Below, piece by piece: positions 21,298 to 33,052 of a DNA stretch of 64,000 nt (position 1 is its first letter; the number at the start of each line of letters is the position of its first letter). Origin of the DNA: Henningerozyma blattae CBS 6284 (lineage: Eukaryota; Ascomycota; Saccharomycetes; Saccharomycetales; Saccharomycetaceae). The stretch is from contig NC_020189.1 in NCBI RefSeq assembly GCF_000315915.1, positions 930,001 to 994,000 of the forward strand, written 5' to 3'. Both the position numbers and the translations under genes were made by a program. The notes beneath the pieces are model-generated. The model saw only the letters and a program-made list of their open reading frames with translations, was not told the origin of the DNA and did no database searches.

Positions 21298-22557
21298 ATG
21301 AAATTCTCTACTGTTGTCACTTTAGCTGCCGCCTCTTCCGCAGTCGTCTCTGCCTTGCCACACAAGAAACGTACCACTTTAAACGGCCATAACCACAAGA
21401 GAGCTATTGCTATCCAATATGTTTATGAAACTGTTACTGTCGATGAATTTGGTAACACTTTAATCACTGAAGCTGGTGCTCAACCAACTGTTGTTGCCTT
21501 GAATGAAAACGTCGTTCAAGGTCAAGCTACTGCTGCTCAAGCCGCCACTACTGCCGCTGTTGAATCTAAAGTCACCACTACTTTAGCTCCGGCCACCACT
21601 GAACAAGCTCAAGCTCAACAAGAAGAAACTACTGTTGCTTCAGCTACTTCTACTCAAGCTGCATCTACTCCAGTTGCTACTTCTCAAGTTGCTTCCACTC
21701 CAGTTGCTCAATCCTCTTCAAGTTCTTCAGGCTCTGGTTCCATCTTTGGTGATTTATCTGCCTTCTCCAATCCAACTGAAAAATTCCAAGATGGTACCAT
21801 TCCATGTGACCAATTCCCATCTGGTCAAGGTGTTATTCCAATTGATTGGATGAACCAAGGTGGTTGGTCTGGTATTGAAAATGCTGACACTTCTACTGGT
21901 GGTTCTTGCCAAGAAGGTTCATATTGTTCTTATGCTTGTCAACCAGGTATGTCCAAGACTCAATGGCCATCCAACCAACCTGCCGATGGTAGATCTGTTG
22001 GTGGGTTATTATGTAAGAATGGTTACTTATACCGTTCTAACCCTGATGCCGATTACTTATGTGAATGGGGTACTGATTCCGCCATGATCGTTAGTGAATT
22101 AGATCAAGGTGTTGCCATCTGTAGAACCGATTACCCTGGTACTGAAAACATGGTTATCCCATCCTTTGTCGAAGCTGGTCAATCTTTACCATTGACTGTC
22201 GTTGATGAAGACAATTATTACATGTGGAGAGGTCAAAAGACTTCTGCTCAATACTACGTTAACAATGCTGGTGTTTCTGTTGAAGATGGTTGTATTTGGG
22301 GTACCCCAGGATCTGGTGTTGGTAATTGGTCTCCATTGAACTTTGGTGCTGGTTCCACTAATGGTATTACTTACCTATCTTTGATTCCAAATCCAAACAA
22401 CAGATCTCCTTTGAATTTCAATGTCAAGATTGTCGCATCTGAAGGTGCTACCGTAAACGGCGATTGTTCTTACGAAAATGGTAGTTTCAACGGTAACAGC
22501 GATGGTTGTACCGTTGCTGTTACTAACGGTGTTGCCAACTTCGTCTTGTACAATTGA
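21298..22557 (+). CDS. SIM1/SUN4: SUN-family cell-wall glucanase-like protein (Sim1/Sun4 type)
   Basis: The 419-residue product has the layout of the SUN family (Sim1, Uth1, Nca3, Sun4). A signal peptide of about 19 residues is followed by Kex2-type dibasic sites at KKR 23-25 and KR 34-35. A Ser/Thr/Ala/Gln-rich, probably O-mannosylated linker runs to about 150. The C-terminal SUN domain (about 160-419) has the conserved Cys-rich core ([32 protein letters not shown]). SUN proteins are secreted wall proteins involved in septation. Codon bias is strong, suggesting high expression. Its position is that of SIM1 on chromosome IX and SUN4 on XIV; it is the single representative here. The family is Ssd1-regulated in S. 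cerevisiae, and the long leader here fits that. Confidence 0.95.
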   Translation: MKFSTVVTLAAASSAVVSALPHKKRTTLNGHNHKRAIAIQYVYETVTVDEFGNTLITEAGAQPTVVALNENVVQGQATAAQAATTAAVESKVTTTLAPATTEQAQAQQEETTVASATSTQAASTPVATSQVASTPVAQSSSSSSGSGSIFGDLSAFSNPTEKFQDGTIPCDQFPSGQGVIPIDWMNQGGWSGIENADTSTGGSCQEGSYCSYACQPGMSKTQWPSNQPADGRSVGGLLCKNGYLYRSNPDADYLCEWGTDSAMIVSELDQGVAICRTDYPGTENMVIPSFVEAGQSLPLTVVDEDNYYMWRGQKTSAQYYVNNAGVSVEDGCIWGTPGSGVGNWSPLNFGAGSTNGITYLSLIPNPNNRSPLNFNVKIVASEGATVNGDCSYENGSFNGNSDGCTVAVTNGVANFVLYN

Positions 22558-23930
22558 TTTTCAAGATTATTTTTTTAATATTTTATTTTTTTTTACTTAT
22601 TAAACTTTGCCTATCAAAATTAAAAAAAAAAGAAAACTTTTTTTTTCTGTTTTTTTGCTAGACTTTTATAATTAAAATGGAAAGAAAAATACCCTCTAAA
22701 AAACATTTAAGAAAAAGGTGAAAGGGAAAAAATAAGTATGCAACTCAAGGGTAAGTATTATCTTTTTTTTCTTCAAAAAAAAAAATTTCTTCTGTTATGA
22801 TAAATATCTCTCTGTACTATTATTATTGATAAGGATACATCAACATCAATGGACTGTTATGATTTCTATCATATTATATATATAATTATTCTTATGCTAT
22901 GTATCTTTCCTTACTTATCTGTCTTATCTATCACTTTTTCTTCTATTCTTTATTGCTTACAAAAAAAGAATATAATTATATATAGTGAAATAATTAACTT
23001 TATTCCTTTTCTTAATGATCTACAATCTGCTGACCCTTTACAATTCACGTGAAGATAACACCGTTGATATCATTTCTCCTAAGCAAACTCCGATCTCGCT
23101 TTAGATCGACATAATATCTTATCTCCGAAATCATTCATATCACCGGTTATCGCCGTACCATAATGTAATATCCTCATTCTTTCCTGAAACAGAAAAACTC
23201 TCTTAGTACATCATACCCCTTTGGGAATGTCGCACCCTTCTTCGCCACATTCTTCATGGTCAGTCTCCCCGCCGTTCCTTAGTGCCCAAAAGAATCCGAT
23301 TTACAGCCGCTTTGCAGAGAATCTCCGTGCAACGCCAAAACTTCTCCAGATTCCTTTTCCATTGGCTCGAAACTTATTTAGGGTATTCGGAAACATTCGG
23401 GAAACTAAAGAAGGGGCCGGGAAGTTTCGCTACAGCATATTTGTCATTTGTTTGCTTGTTTGCTTGCTTGATTACAAGAATAAAGATGATCAAAAAGTAT
23501 TTTATGATTTACCTATAATATTTATTCAAATAAGGCCTTCGTTATCTCCTATTGACAGACTCCTAAGATATTTTGCTAGCAATAGTTCTTACAAAAAGTT
23601 CTTAGAAATAATTACCCCCCCCATTATAATGGATGAATGACCATGAGACAAGAATTTTTACCTTTGAATAACCACCTCTTATTGATATGGTTTAATGGGT
23701 GTAAGATTTAAATGAGTGAATCTTAATTTGAAATGGTATTTAAACAACCACTTTTCAATATCATGTATACCTCGCGTATTTTCGTATTCAAACAGTATGG
23801 TCTTCTTGTGTATGTATATATACATATATCTACTTATTAATATTCATATTCATACACGTAAGCATATATTCATATTCTTACTCATAATCATATATTCATA
23901 ATCAAATATTCGTTTTAGCATTTATTTGGA
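22558..23930. other. SUN 3' / QDR 5' interval
   Basis: This 1.4-kb interval starts with A- and T-runs after the SUN stop. A CACGTG (23,046-23,051) and a GC-richer patch (about 23,050-23,430) probably belong to the promoter of the first QDR gene. The 139-codon frame at 23,221-23,640 is probably fortuitous. POG1, which lies here on S. cerevisiae chromosome IX, is absent. Confidence 0.55.
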
Positions 23931-25873
23931 ATGCTGGTAAATATTTTAAACAAGCAAAATGACGATACAACAAAGCAACAGAACACCACAAATACTATTG
24001 CTAACTTAAAAGTATCATCTCAATTGGATTTCGATGAATCCGACCAAGTTACATATAATCCTGTAAGTTTCGAAAAGGATTCTATAGAAATACCCACAGA
24101 TGACGATGATGATGAAGAGGGAAATCATCATGACACAACAAATGGTATGTACAAGACAAAATCACAAAACAGAGATGAACCAGATATAGATTCTCCACCT
24201 TATTCATGGTTCGATAAGAAGGAAAAGGCCTTCTTGGTGGTTCAATGTGCTTTCACAGGTTTACTTTCCTCGTTAGCTGGGTCTATTTATTATCCTGTTC
24301 TATCAGTCTTGGAAGTAAAATTCCATATTACTGAAGAACAAATTAATATCTCAGTGGTTGTATATTACGTGTTTCAAGCTGTTTCACCAACTTTAATGGG
24401 GGGGCTTGCTGATTCTTTGGGGAGAAGACCTGTCATTATAACTTCTGTTTTCCTTTATTTCTGTGCATGCATTGGGTTAGCTTGTTGTAATAATTATTCG
24501 CAATTGATTGGTTTAAGATGCTTACAAGCAACTGGTATTTCACCAGTGATTGCTGTTAATAGTGGGTTAATGGGTGATGTTACAACAAAGGCTGAAAGAG
24601 GTGGATATATGGGCCTTGTATCTGGTACTCAAGTCCTAGGGACTGCGTTTGGTGCTTTAATTGGTGCTGCTCTTTTCTCGAGATGGGGGTGGAGATCTAT
24701 CTTTTGGTTTTTAGTTATTGGTTCAGGTGTTTGTCTAGTATTATCTTTATTCATCTTGCCTGAAACTAAAAGAACTGTAGTAGGTAATGGATCCATCACT
24801 CCAAAGAGTTATTTAAATAAATCACCATTATTAGCTATACCTTATTATAGAAGGAAATTACATCTAAATTCTCCTGATTATTCCACTCTTGAGAAAGGTA
24901 CAAAAGTAAGCTTATGGGCTCCATTCACAGTTATGAAGCAATGGGATATTTCTTTGATATTATTAGTCGCTGGTATTCAATTTGCAACTTGGACCACTCA
25001 TCAAACCGCGTTGACAACAGCTTTGGCAAAGGATTACCATTTTTCAGTGGTAATTATTGGTGTATGTTTCTTACCTTCAGGGATTTGTACCATGGTTAGT
25101 GTTTTATTAACAGGAAGATATTTGAATTGGCTATACAATAGAAAATTGAATAAACATAAAATATGGTATGAAAAACAAAGACAACTGTTATTAAGTGAAA
25201 ACAATAACGATGAAAAATTAGTCTATGATATCATGCATAGGGATTCTACTTATGTTTTCAACCTTTACAGTGCAAGATTACAGCCTGCCTTTGTAACTTT
25301 ATTTGGTAGTTGTGCTGGATTTTGTGCCTTTGGTTGGTGCATCGACGTACATGCTCCAGTGGCTGCTGTGTTGTGTATGAGTGGATTTGGCTCCTTATTT
25401 GCTAATTGTGTTTTAACAATGTCTACCACATTAATGGTAGATTTATTTCCTTCAAAGGCATCTACAGCTACAGGATGTTTGAACCTTTTCAGATGTGCAT
25501 TATCGGCCATCTTCATCGCTTGTTTAACAAGAATGGTAAACCATATGTCCTACGGTGGTGTTTTTCCTTTTTATCAGGGTTAATAGCATTCTCGGCTCTC
25601 TTCTTGATATTATTACTCCATTTAGGTAAACAATTGACTTATGAGAAACAATTGGCAAATGCTAAATTAGTTCAATTGGAGAACACAAATAACCCAGAGT
25701 CGTCGTCAAATGATAACTCTGATTCAGGTTCAAGATTAGAAAAGACAAGCTTAACTAACGAAGATTCAAGCTTGGCAAACATAGATTCGGGCTTGGCAAA
25801 TGTACAATCAAGTTTAGAAAAACAAGAAGCTTTCCACACTGATTCTTACGATAGCCAACAAACCACTGTATGA
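23931..25873 (+). CDS. QDR2: QDR-family MFS drug/H+ antiporter, first tandem copy, with apparent 3' frameshift
   Basis: This is a DHA1-type major-facilitator transporter close to S. cerevisiae Qdr1/Qdr2. Those are plasma-membrane exporters linked to resistance to quinidine and other compounds, potassium homeostasis and spore-wall export. The frame from 23,931 stops at 25,583 inside the last conserved block ([10 protein letters not shown], then stop). A second frame carries on the missing end ([14 protein letters not shown], last membrane segment, [15 protein letters not shown] tail) to 25,873. One extra T in the T5 run at 25,561-25,565 would rejoin them into about 647 residues. The family signature [12 protein letters not shown] is present, as is a hydrophilic acidic N-terminus of about 90 residues. 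The QDR2 name is positional (first of the pair), since gene conversion blurs sequence-based assignment. Confidence 0.88.
24570..24669 (+). repeat. 100-bp exact identity with second QDR copy (copy A)
   Basis: The block from ATGGGTGATGTTACAACAAA to GGTGCTTTAATTGGTGCTG is identical base for base to 27,104-27,203, while synonymous differences are frequent on both sides. It encodes the conserved [12 protein letters not shown] loop and the start of the next membrane segment. Confidence 0.9.
25561..25565 (+). other. Frameshift site in T-run of first QDR copy
   Basis: The T5 run sits exactly where the conserved reading frame switches. The intact neighbour reads GGVFTFLTS in the same place. This is a single-base change in a homopolymer. 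Confidence 0.75.
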
Positions 25874-26467
25874 ATCTTGTGTTTTTAATCCAATTATACG
25901 TTTTTCAGAACGAATTACTACTAGTATTGCTTTTTTTTTATTTCTTTATACACACTACTACATTTTTTTTTCCAGATATATTCATCTATACAATATACAT
26001 ACAATATACTCGATCTACAATTTTATCTCTGTGCTAGGATTTACTCCACAATTATTCCACATTCTTTACCTAATAAGAAACGATATTTTTTCAGATACAA
26101 ATCCTCGGCTTACAAGTATTTCTCTACCGGAAAAACTTCAACATTTTCGCATTAGGAAATCTATCCTATTTTTGACTATGATGTAGCGTCTAAAAAGAAA
26201 CGATGAAGAAAAAAAATATTTTAAAGAAAAAAAAAGTAGGAGTATAAATATATAGTGTCAGGAAATTGTTACGCATGGCTATATCTTCATCTAGTCATAT
26301 TTCTTTTATTATTTCATTAGTCATTAATACTTAATGTCAATTACCATCAATTTTTACAATATCCATTACAATATATCTATCCGCACATATTACATGTCTT
26401 TAGAAATATAACAAAGTTTTTTTGTCTTTAAAAACATCCTATAACTTTTAATTTTATTTTTTCTAAA
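25874..26467 (+). other. Interval between the QDR genes
   Basis: This 0.6-kb AT-rich spacer holds the terminator of the first QDR and the promoter of the second. TATA-like TATAAATATATAG lies near 26,243. No gene is seen. Confidence 0.6.
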
Positions 26468-28294
26468 ATGGTTTCCAAATTATTAGAAAATAATAATAAC
26501 AAACTTTCAAAAAATTCTATAATGGAAGATAATTGGAACAGTCATTCGCAAATTTCTCTTTCAAATAATGGGTTGATTCCAACTGATGAAGAATCAGATA
26601 TGGATTCTTATAACCCAATTACATTTGATCAAGATTCCGTAGAAATTGATAAATTGGATGAACCCATTGATACAACTTCATTATATAAGACCAAATCGGG
26701 ACAACATAACGAGCCTACTTTAGACGAACCTCCATATTCAAGATTTGGTAGAAAGGAGAAAATATTCTTAGTCATTCAATGTGCATTTACAGGCTTATTC
26801 TCTTCAATAGCAGGCTCTATTTATTACCCAGTCTTGTCAGTAATGGAAAAGGAGTTCTATATTACCGAAGAACAAGTGAATGTTTCTGTGGTTGTGTATT
26901 TCATTTTCCAAGCATTATCACCAACTCTAATGGGGGGGCTGGCAGATTCGTTAGGAAGAAGACCAGTGGTTCTTTCTTCAATTGTTTTATATTTTTGTGC
27001 TTGTATAGGTTTGGCTCGTTGTACTAATTATTCTCAATTAATTGGTTTAAGATGTTTACAAGCAGCTGGGATTTCTCCGGTTATTGCCGTAAATAGTGGT
27101 ATTATGGGTGATGTTACAACAAAGGCTGAAAGAGGTGGATATATGGGCCTTGTATCTGGTACTCAAGTCCTAGGGACTGCGTTTGGTGCTTTAATTGGTG
27201 CTGGTCTTTCTTCTAGATGGAGTTGGAGATCTATCTTTTGGTTTTTAGTTATTGGTTCCGGTATATGTTTAATAGTCTCTATTATTGTTTTACCAGAGAC
27301 AAAGAGAACAGTTGCTGGTAACGGTTCTATTACTCCAAAAAGTTATTTAAATAGAGCACCAATTTTAACTTTACCTTCAGTAAGAAGAAAATTACATTTA
27401 GATTCACCAGAATATTCTACCTTAGAAAAGAAAAATAAAGTGAATCTATTAGCCCCATTTTCTGTCATGAAAGATGCAGAGGTTTGTTGTTTATTACTGG
27501 TGGCTGGGCTACAATATGCTACTTGGACTACTCATCAAACTGCTTTAACTACAGCACTAGCTAAAGATTATCATCTACATGTGGCAATTATTGGTGTTTG
27601 CTTTTTACCTTCTGGTATTTGTACCATGATTAGTGTTGTTACCACGGGGAGATACTTAAACTGGATATATTCAAAGAAATTAGCTGCTCATAAAGCTTGG
27701 TTTGAAGAACAAAGGAAAGAATTATTAAAGCAAAATAATAATAATATAAGGTATGTGGAAGATCTAATGACAAATGATCCAACTTATACTTTTAACATTT
27801 ATAAGGCAAGATTGCAACCTGCTTTAGCCACTTTAGTTTGCAGTAGTGCTGGGTTTTGTGCTTTTGGCTGGTGTGTTGATGTACATGCTCCATTAGCTGC
27901 TGTGTTGTGTATGAGTGGATTTGGTTCATTATTTTCGAATTGTATTTTAACTATGTCTACTACATTGATTGTGGATTTATTCCCTTCAAAGGCCTCGACT
28001 GCTACTGGTTGTTTAAATCTTTTCAGATGCTCTTTATCAGCCATTTTCATTGCTTGCTTGACTAAGATGGTAAAACATATGACATATGGCGGTGTTTTCA
28101 CCTTTTTAACTTCAATTACTGGTTTATCAGCATTCTTATTATTAATTCCAATTAGTATGGGTAAACAATTAACACACAAAAAACAATTAGAAAATGCTAA
28201 ATTATTGAAAATGGATCATATTGAACCATTAGGAAACGATGAAGATTCTAACATTTCAATTCAAGAACAATACGATAAACATTCTTTAAAATAA
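26468..28294 (+). CDS. QDR1: QDR-family MFS drug/H+ antiporter, second tandem copy (intact)
   Basis: The 608-residue protein is an uninterrupted DHA1-type antiporter. A hydrophilic N-terminal region of about 90 residues ends at [13 protein letters not shown], close to the PYSRFSHKQK of S. cerevisiae Qdr1. It is followed by the hydrophobic helices, the motif [12 protein letters not shown] after the second helix, [15 protein letters not shown] at the start of the central loop, and [20 protein letters not shown] in the C-terminal half. The tail ends [16 protein letters not shown] and a charged stretch. S. cerevisiae also carries a tandem QDR2-QDR1 pair at this place on chromosome IX, and the related AQR1 on XIV. 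The QDR1 name is positional. Substrates cannot be read from the sequence. Confidence 0.92.
   Translation: MVSKLLENNNNKLSKNSIMEDNWNSHSQISLSNNGLIPTDEESDMDSYNPITFDQDSVEIDKLDEPIDTTSLYKTKSGQHNEPTLDEPPYSRFGRKEKIFLVIQCAFTGLFSSIAGSIYYPVLSVMEKEFYITEEQVNVSVVVYFIFQALSPTLMGGLADSLGRRPVVLSSIVLYFCACIGLARCTNYSQLIGLRCLQAAGISPVIAVNSGIMGDVTTKAERGGYMGLVSGTQVLGTAFGALIGAGLSSRWSWRSIFWFLVIGSGICLIVSIIVLPETKRTVAGNGSITPKSYLNRAPILTLPSVRRKLHLDSPEYSTLEKKNKVNLLAPFSVMKDAEVCCLLLVAGLQYATWTTHQTALTTALAKDYHLHVAIIGVCFLPSGICTMISVVTTGRYLNWIYSKKLAAHKAWFEEQRKELLKQNNNNIRYVEDLMTNDPTYTFNIYKARLQPALATLVCSSAGFCAFGWCVDVHAPLAAVLCMSGFGSLFSNCILTMSTTLIVDLFPSKASTATGCLNLFRCSLSAIFIACLTKMVKHMTYGGVFTFLTSITGLSAFLLLIPISMGKQLTHKKQLENAKLLKMDHIEPLGNDEDSNISIQEQYDKHSLK
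27104..27203 (+). repeat. 100-bp exact identity with first QDR copy (copy B)
   Basis: This is the partner of 24,570-24,669. Shorter shared runs occur further downstream in both genes, such as the stretch encoding [13 protein letters not shown] and the one encoding [10 protein letters not shown]. Confidence 0.9.
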
Positions 28295-29044
28295 TAAGCC
28301 AAGACATTTAAACGAACTATATTGGCACTTTAACATTACATAATCAAATAACTTATTTTTATTTACAACATTATATATCATTTTTACACATACTACTTAT
28401 TTTAATAATTAATGAACTTCTGCATAATTTATGAATTTTCTTTTTTTAACATGATTTTTTAATGGAATTTTTCAAAAAAATAGGTATTAATTACTAATGA
28501 AGAAAAAAAAGAGAATAATAGATATTAGCAAATTGAAATTGAATAATAATAATATACACAATGAGTGTAGAACTTTAGAGAATTGTATAAATTTATATAA
28601 TCTTTGTTTTTATATATATCAAATTACTTGTGATATGACATAATATAATTATATAAGTAGCTGTTTGAGGGTGGCAAAATAATAATAACATGACAAATTA
28701 ACAATATCTTTTTAATAGAGAAAGAATGAGTAAAAAGGAAAAAAAACAACCAAAAAATCAAAACAACAACAATAAAATATATATTCAAAAATAAGTTTCT
28801 ATCAAACCAAGTATTATTATGTTTTAAAACTTGCATCATTTATAAGGAATCTTTCCAAATTAAGATCCACCCCTATAGTACTTTATTAGTTTATCGGTTT
28901 TTTATTTTTAATTTTTTTTTTCACTAGAAAGATCAGTTTAATATTATTGATAAATTAATCAGCTAGCCAAAGCAATATATTATAAATATAATTATTCATC
29001 TTTTTTTTTCTTAATTCTAATCGTTCGAAACCCAGATTTTTAAA
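28295..29044. other. Convergent QDR/YDJ1 3' interval
   Basis: This 0.75-kb, very AT-rich region lies between two convergent genes. It holds A/T homopolymers and nothing else I can support. Confidence 0.6.
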
Positions 29045-30277
29045 TCATTGAGAAGCACATTGGACACCTTCAGCACCACCATGAGCATCTTCATCGTCAG
29101 AGTCATAACTTTGACCTCTACCATTACTTGTTCTATATTTAGCAGGATCATAATCAGCTAATACACATTCTTCAACTTCAGCTTTAGCTGGGATTGTAAC
29201 TTTATTTCTTGGTGGTAAGATTTCTTCTAATTTCTTTAGATTGCTTTCATCAGTGAAGTGGTTTTCTGGGAATTTAATATTAAATTGAATAATCAAGTTG
29301 CCATAACCACCATATTTAAGAATTGGCATACCTTTACCTTCAATGACTTTCTTAGCACCTGGAGCAATAACTTCACCTGCGACAATGGCAATTTTTAACC
29401 ATTCACCAGAGACATGTTCAAGAGCAAATTCACCACCAGCAATAGCAGTTAATAAGTCGATTTCAGCCAAGTATACTAGATCATTACCAGATCTTTGGAA
29501 ATGCTTATGTGGTTTTTCATTAACGACAAAGACGACATCACCTGGGATAATATCAGGAGCTTGATCTGATTCTCCCTTGAAAACGATTCTTTGACCATCT
29601 TTCATACCTGGTTCAATCTTAACTTCCAAAATTTTTCTTTCATTAGCGATTTTCTTACCATGACAACTCTTACAACGACCTTTTGGATCGATGATATCAC
29701 CAGTACCATGACAAACATCACATTCTGTCTGGAATCTTTGAATCATCGGACCCATTTGTTTTGTAACGAATTTAATACCTTGACCACCACAACTAGAACA
29801 TTTTTTCACAGCATCAGCCTTACCACCACGACCTTCACAAGATTTACATAGGATTTGCTTGTTCAAAGCCAACTTGGCAGTCCTACCTTTATACAGTTCC
29901 TCCAAGGTGGCAGCGATCTCATGTTTGATATCTCTACCCTTTTGTGGACCTCTTGGTCTTTGTGAAGCACCACCACCAAAAAATTGGGAGAAAATATCAT
30001 CACCAAAACCACCAAAACCACCAAAACCACCTGGACCACCTGGACCACCACTCGACAAACCTTCTTCACCATATTGATCATACACATCTCTCTTTTCAGG
30101 ATCGGACAACACTTCATAAGCAGCAGAACATTCTTTAAATTTTTCAGCAGCTTCTGCAGTTGGATTCTTATCTGGATGGTATTTTAAAGCAGCTTTTCTA
30201 TAACCTTTCTTAATTTCAGATTCAGAAGCAGTAGGAGAAACACCTAGAATATCATAAAACTTAGTATCCTTGACCAT
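29045..30277 (-). CDS. YDJ1: Ydj1, type I (class A) DnaJ co-chaperone, farnesylated
   Basis: From the ATG at 30,277 the product is 410 residues, against 409 for yeast Ydj1. It has a J domain with HPD at 34-36, a Gly/Phe-rich linker (about 73-105), four zinc-binding CxxC repeats ([32 protein letters not shown]), substrate-binding C-terminal domains and the farnesylation box CASQ. It stimulates cytosolic Hsp70 (Ssa1) ATPase and acts with Hsp90, including on ER and mitochondrial surfaces. The frame stays open upstream to an ATG at 30,361, adding 28 Asn/Ser-rich residues. I choose the inner start because it gives the conserved MVKDTKFYD terminus directly. It lies between QDR/AQR1 and MTQ1 as on chromosome XIV. 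Confidence 0.97.
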   Translation of the reverse strand: MVKDTKFYDILGVSPTASESEIKKGYRKAALKYHPDKNPTAEAAEKFKECSAAYEVLSDPEKRDVYDQYGEEGLSSGGPGGPGGFGGFGGFGDDIFSQFFGGGASQRPRGPQKGRDIKHEIAATLEELYKGRTAKLALNKQILCKSCEGRGGKADAVKKCSSCGGQGIKFVTKQMGPMIQRFQTECDVCHGTGDIIDPKGRCKSCHGKKIANERKILEVKIEPGMKDGQRIVFKGESDQAPDIIPGDVVFVVNEKPHKHFQRSGNDLVYLAEIDLLTAIAGGEFALEHVSGEWLKIAIVAGEVIAPGAKKVIEGKGMPILKYGGYGNLIIQFNIKFPENHFTDESNLKKLEEILPPRNKVTIPAKAEVEECVLADYDPAKYRTSNGRGQSYDSDDEDAHGGAEGVQCASQ

Positions 30278-31021
30278 TTTTTGACGTTTACTATTGGTAT
30301 TATTATTAGTTGATTGATTATTACTATTAGAAGATGAGGTCGAATTAGATGAATTAAACAACTTGAACGGATCTTATTATAGGAGGGGAGTGAGGGAGTA
30401 AAAAATTCGTGGAATTGGGATTGGGGAAGGGGAACGAAATCTATAAAAGTAATATACTAATATACTTGCTTAATATTCTGAAATATTAACTAAAAAAAAG
30501 TTTAAAATGATTTGTAATGCGATATATTATATCGAATTTTTTTTTTTTTTTACTAGAAGTAAAATCGTAAATAAAATAAAATTTGTGAAAAACTCACGAT
30601 GAGGTAAAATGGTATTTGACGAATAAGAAAAGTCAAGAAAAAGAAAGAAAGATGAGAAATTCGTAGAACGTTGTGGAATCGTGAAGAAATTGCAACGGAA
30701 AATGGAAAACGGAACGGAAATAAGAATTTACCAAAATTGGAAAAATGCGGAGGCGTCACAAAATCTGCGACACAAATTGTACATTGAGATTTTGTGACAT
30801 GCAAGAATATATATATATATATACACATGTATATAAAAACAATATATATATGTATATATATGCATAAACAATGGAAATATGATAAAGTTGTATTAAAAAA
30901 AGAGACTATATACAAGATCATCGTTTGATATGCTAATGCTAAAGTAATGGTGATTGGATATGCTATGAGTGTGAGTATGAGTGTACCTCTGTATATATAC
31001 TATGTATATTGGAGAATATTT
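30278..31021. other. YDJ1 upstream region / RPI1 3' flank
   Basis: This is the YDJ1 promoter side. It contains scattered GAA triplets (30,640-30,720) that do not form a well-spaced heat-shock element. A GC-richer patch with two near-identical GTCACAAAATCTG/GATTTTGTGAC stretches in opposite orientation lies around 30,756-30,800, and AT dinucleotide runs follow (about 30,807-30,865). Confidence 0.5.
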
Positions 31022-33052
31022 CTATTCACTATTATTATGATCATCGTTTTCAGCTTCAGTGCCAATCTTTGTTATTGTGCTAGTAGAAAGTATTTGAACA
31101 TTGGGAATGATAACGTCTGGGGCTCTTAGAGTCGAACTAATGGGTAAAGAAGTAGATAGATTGCTTGAAATTGTATTTTTATGAAGCGAGTTTGTAATAG
31201 GATTAACACTTCTTGATAAAATAGTTGGTATATTTGGAGTGGGGTTTTGTGCAGAGAAGGAAGAATTGTGATTTGATTGGTATGCGCTTGGTATTTGAGA
31301 GTATGCTGTAGGACTGGAAATAATATTATTGCTTTGGTTAGTATTTTGCCCATTGACTGCTGTATTTACATTGGTGTTGTTGAAATTGATGTTTGAATAT
31401 TGATTCATAAAAGTATTAAATTGTTGTGAGATACTTTGTGGTTGAGTTGATTGCGTTTGATTTGATTGTGTTTGACTCGTCTGTTGTTGCAAGTTTATTG
31501 AATTTTGATTATTTATCGATGATGCGTTTAAATTTTCATTAGCTGTAGGATTCATATTTGAATTAGGGAAAAACATATTTTGAAACATCAAATTTTGTTC
31601 AGTATATCTTTTATCCATAAGATCTACTTGATTCTTTAAGATATCTACTTGATTTTGTAAATTTGTAATAATATTATAAATAGATTGAAACATTGTATCC
31701 ATATATTGTTTCTTATCACATTGAATCATTGATGCTGTATTAATATTTGAATTATCTTGATCAAGCATCGAGGAATTTATGTTTGTACCATGTTGTTCGT
31801 TATTATTACTCGAATCATTATTTATATTTTTATGCGAATGCACATTTTTCAAAATAATATTACCATTAGAAAACCCAAAAGTCTTCCTAATTTGTAATAA
31901 TAAATGATTTAATTCATTGTTATAAATCGTAGTTGAATCATTATGATTAGGATTATCTGTTTCATCAAATTGTGATTGACTAGATAAATTATTCATTGGA
32001 GAATTATTGATTTTAAATGATTTTAAATATAATACTTTAAATCTATCATGACATTGTCTTGGATTTCTTTTAATAGAATATTCAATTAATAACACTTTAG
32101 ATATTTTTAACCAAAAATTTTTCATCGGTTTGAAAAATTCTACATAATTTAATAGATATGAATAATTCAATAAAACTTTTAATAATGCAATGTTTTCCAT
32201 TTCTTTCCATTTTTTCCTAATCTGTCTTACATTGTTAGAATCATTGTGGAAAGTCATATTATTAGTATTATTATTATTATTAGTAGTAGTAATTACATCG
32301 GAAGAAATTGATTTGGTAAACATATTACCTGTATTGTTAATATCTGTTTCAGAACTCTTTATACTTGAATTTGAAGAAGTAGATGGATTATTAATTTGAT
32401 CCGATTGATTATTTAACGATGAATTTGAAGTTGAATTTGAAGTTGGTCTTAATTTTGACGATGAAGATGATACCGAAGAGGCAGTAGAAGCAGATGAAAC
32501 AGATAATGACGTCTTTGTAATTGTATTTGTATTTATAGAATTAGTAACTTTATTTATATTGTAACTATTGTTTCCAATAGCATTAGTACTATTAAGTATA
32601 TTAACATTCCCAATTTCACTCCCATTCCCAGTTCCATTATAATTTGAATAATAAGATGATGATGATGAAGAATTTGGTTTAAATATAGTAGGGATAGAGC
32701 GTTGTAAAATAGGGCCTGATTTTATTAATGCATTAGTAGGAGAATTTATATCATTATGATTATGATGAAGATGATGAAGATGAAGTGGTATTGAATTTTT
32801 TTTCAAATCTTTATCATTGATAATTCTTTTTATATCTACTATCGTAGTATTGTCAGGATTATTTTTATTGTTGATGACTACATTCTGATTTAATTTATAG
32901 TTATTATTTTTAATATTTTTACTAGCAATAATTCCTGCTAATTTATTATTAGAATCTAAGATTTTATTATTATTGTTATTTTCAGAAACATTATTGTTGT
33001 TATTATCATTTTGAGATAACAAAGTAAAATCTGGTTGGAATAATTCCATCAA
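31022..33052 (-). CDS. RPI1: Rpi1-like putative transcriptional regulator
   Basis: The 676-residue protein is mostly low-complexity Asn/Ser/Thr/Gln sequence. One conserved island lies at about 272-347: RQIRKKWKEMENIALLK, then EFFKPMKNFWLKISKVL, then NPRQCHDRFKVLYLKS. This island, with Myb/SANT-like spacing of tryptophans, matches S. cerevisiae Rpi1 (407 aa), a nuclear protein tied to cell-wall gene expression, Ras/cAMP signalling and fermentative fitness. The shorter block ending NGNIILK and a C-terminal helix (LQNQVDILKNQVDLMDKRY) are also shared. It is longer than Rpi1 because of Asn-rich expansions. Position and strand match RPI1 (YIL119C), just before RHO3 on chromosome IX, though here chromosome XIV genes separate them. 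Confidence 0.85.
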   Translation of the reverse strand: MMELFQPDFTLLSQNDNNNNNVSENNNNNKILDSNNKLAGIIASKNIKNNNYKLNQNVVINNKNNPDNTTIVDIKRIINDKDLKKNSIPLHLHHLHHNHNDINSPTNALIKSGPILQRSIPTIFKPNSSSSSSYYSNYNGTGNGSEIGNVNILNSTNAIGNNSYNINKVTNSINTNTITKTSLSVSSASTASSVSSSSSKLRPTSNSTSNSSLNNQSDQINNPSTSSNSSIKSSETDINNTGNMFTKSISSDVITTTNNNNNTNNMTFHNDSNNVRQIRKKWKEMENIALLKVLLNYSYLLNYVEFFKPMKNFWLKISKVLLIEYSIKRNPRQCHDRFKVLYLKSFKINNSPMNNLSSQSQFDETDNPNHNDSTTIYNNELNHLLLQIRKTFGFSNGNIILKNVHSHKNINNDSSNNNEQHGTNINSSMLDQDNSNINTASMIQCDKKQYMDTMFQSIYNIITNLQNQVDILKNQVDLMDKRYTEQNLMFQNMFFPNSNMNPTANENLNASSINNQNSINLQQQTSQTQSNQTQSTQPQSISQQFNTFMNQYSNINFNNTNVNTAVNGQNTNQSNNIISSPTAYSQIPSAYQSNHNSSFSAQNPTPNIPTILSRSVNPITNSLHKNTISSNLSTSLPISSTLRAPDVIIPNVQILSTSTITKIGTEAENDDHNNSE

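Noticed and set aside
23221..23640. 139-codon plus-strand frame before the first QDR gene
   Set aside because: The composition changes abruptly within it, an overlapping frame in another phase is nearly as long, and nothing in the protein is recognisable; probably promoter sequence.
30640..30720. Heat-shock element upstream of YDJ1
   Set aside because: GAA and TTC triplets are present but their spacing (one or three bases rather than two) does not form a proper element.
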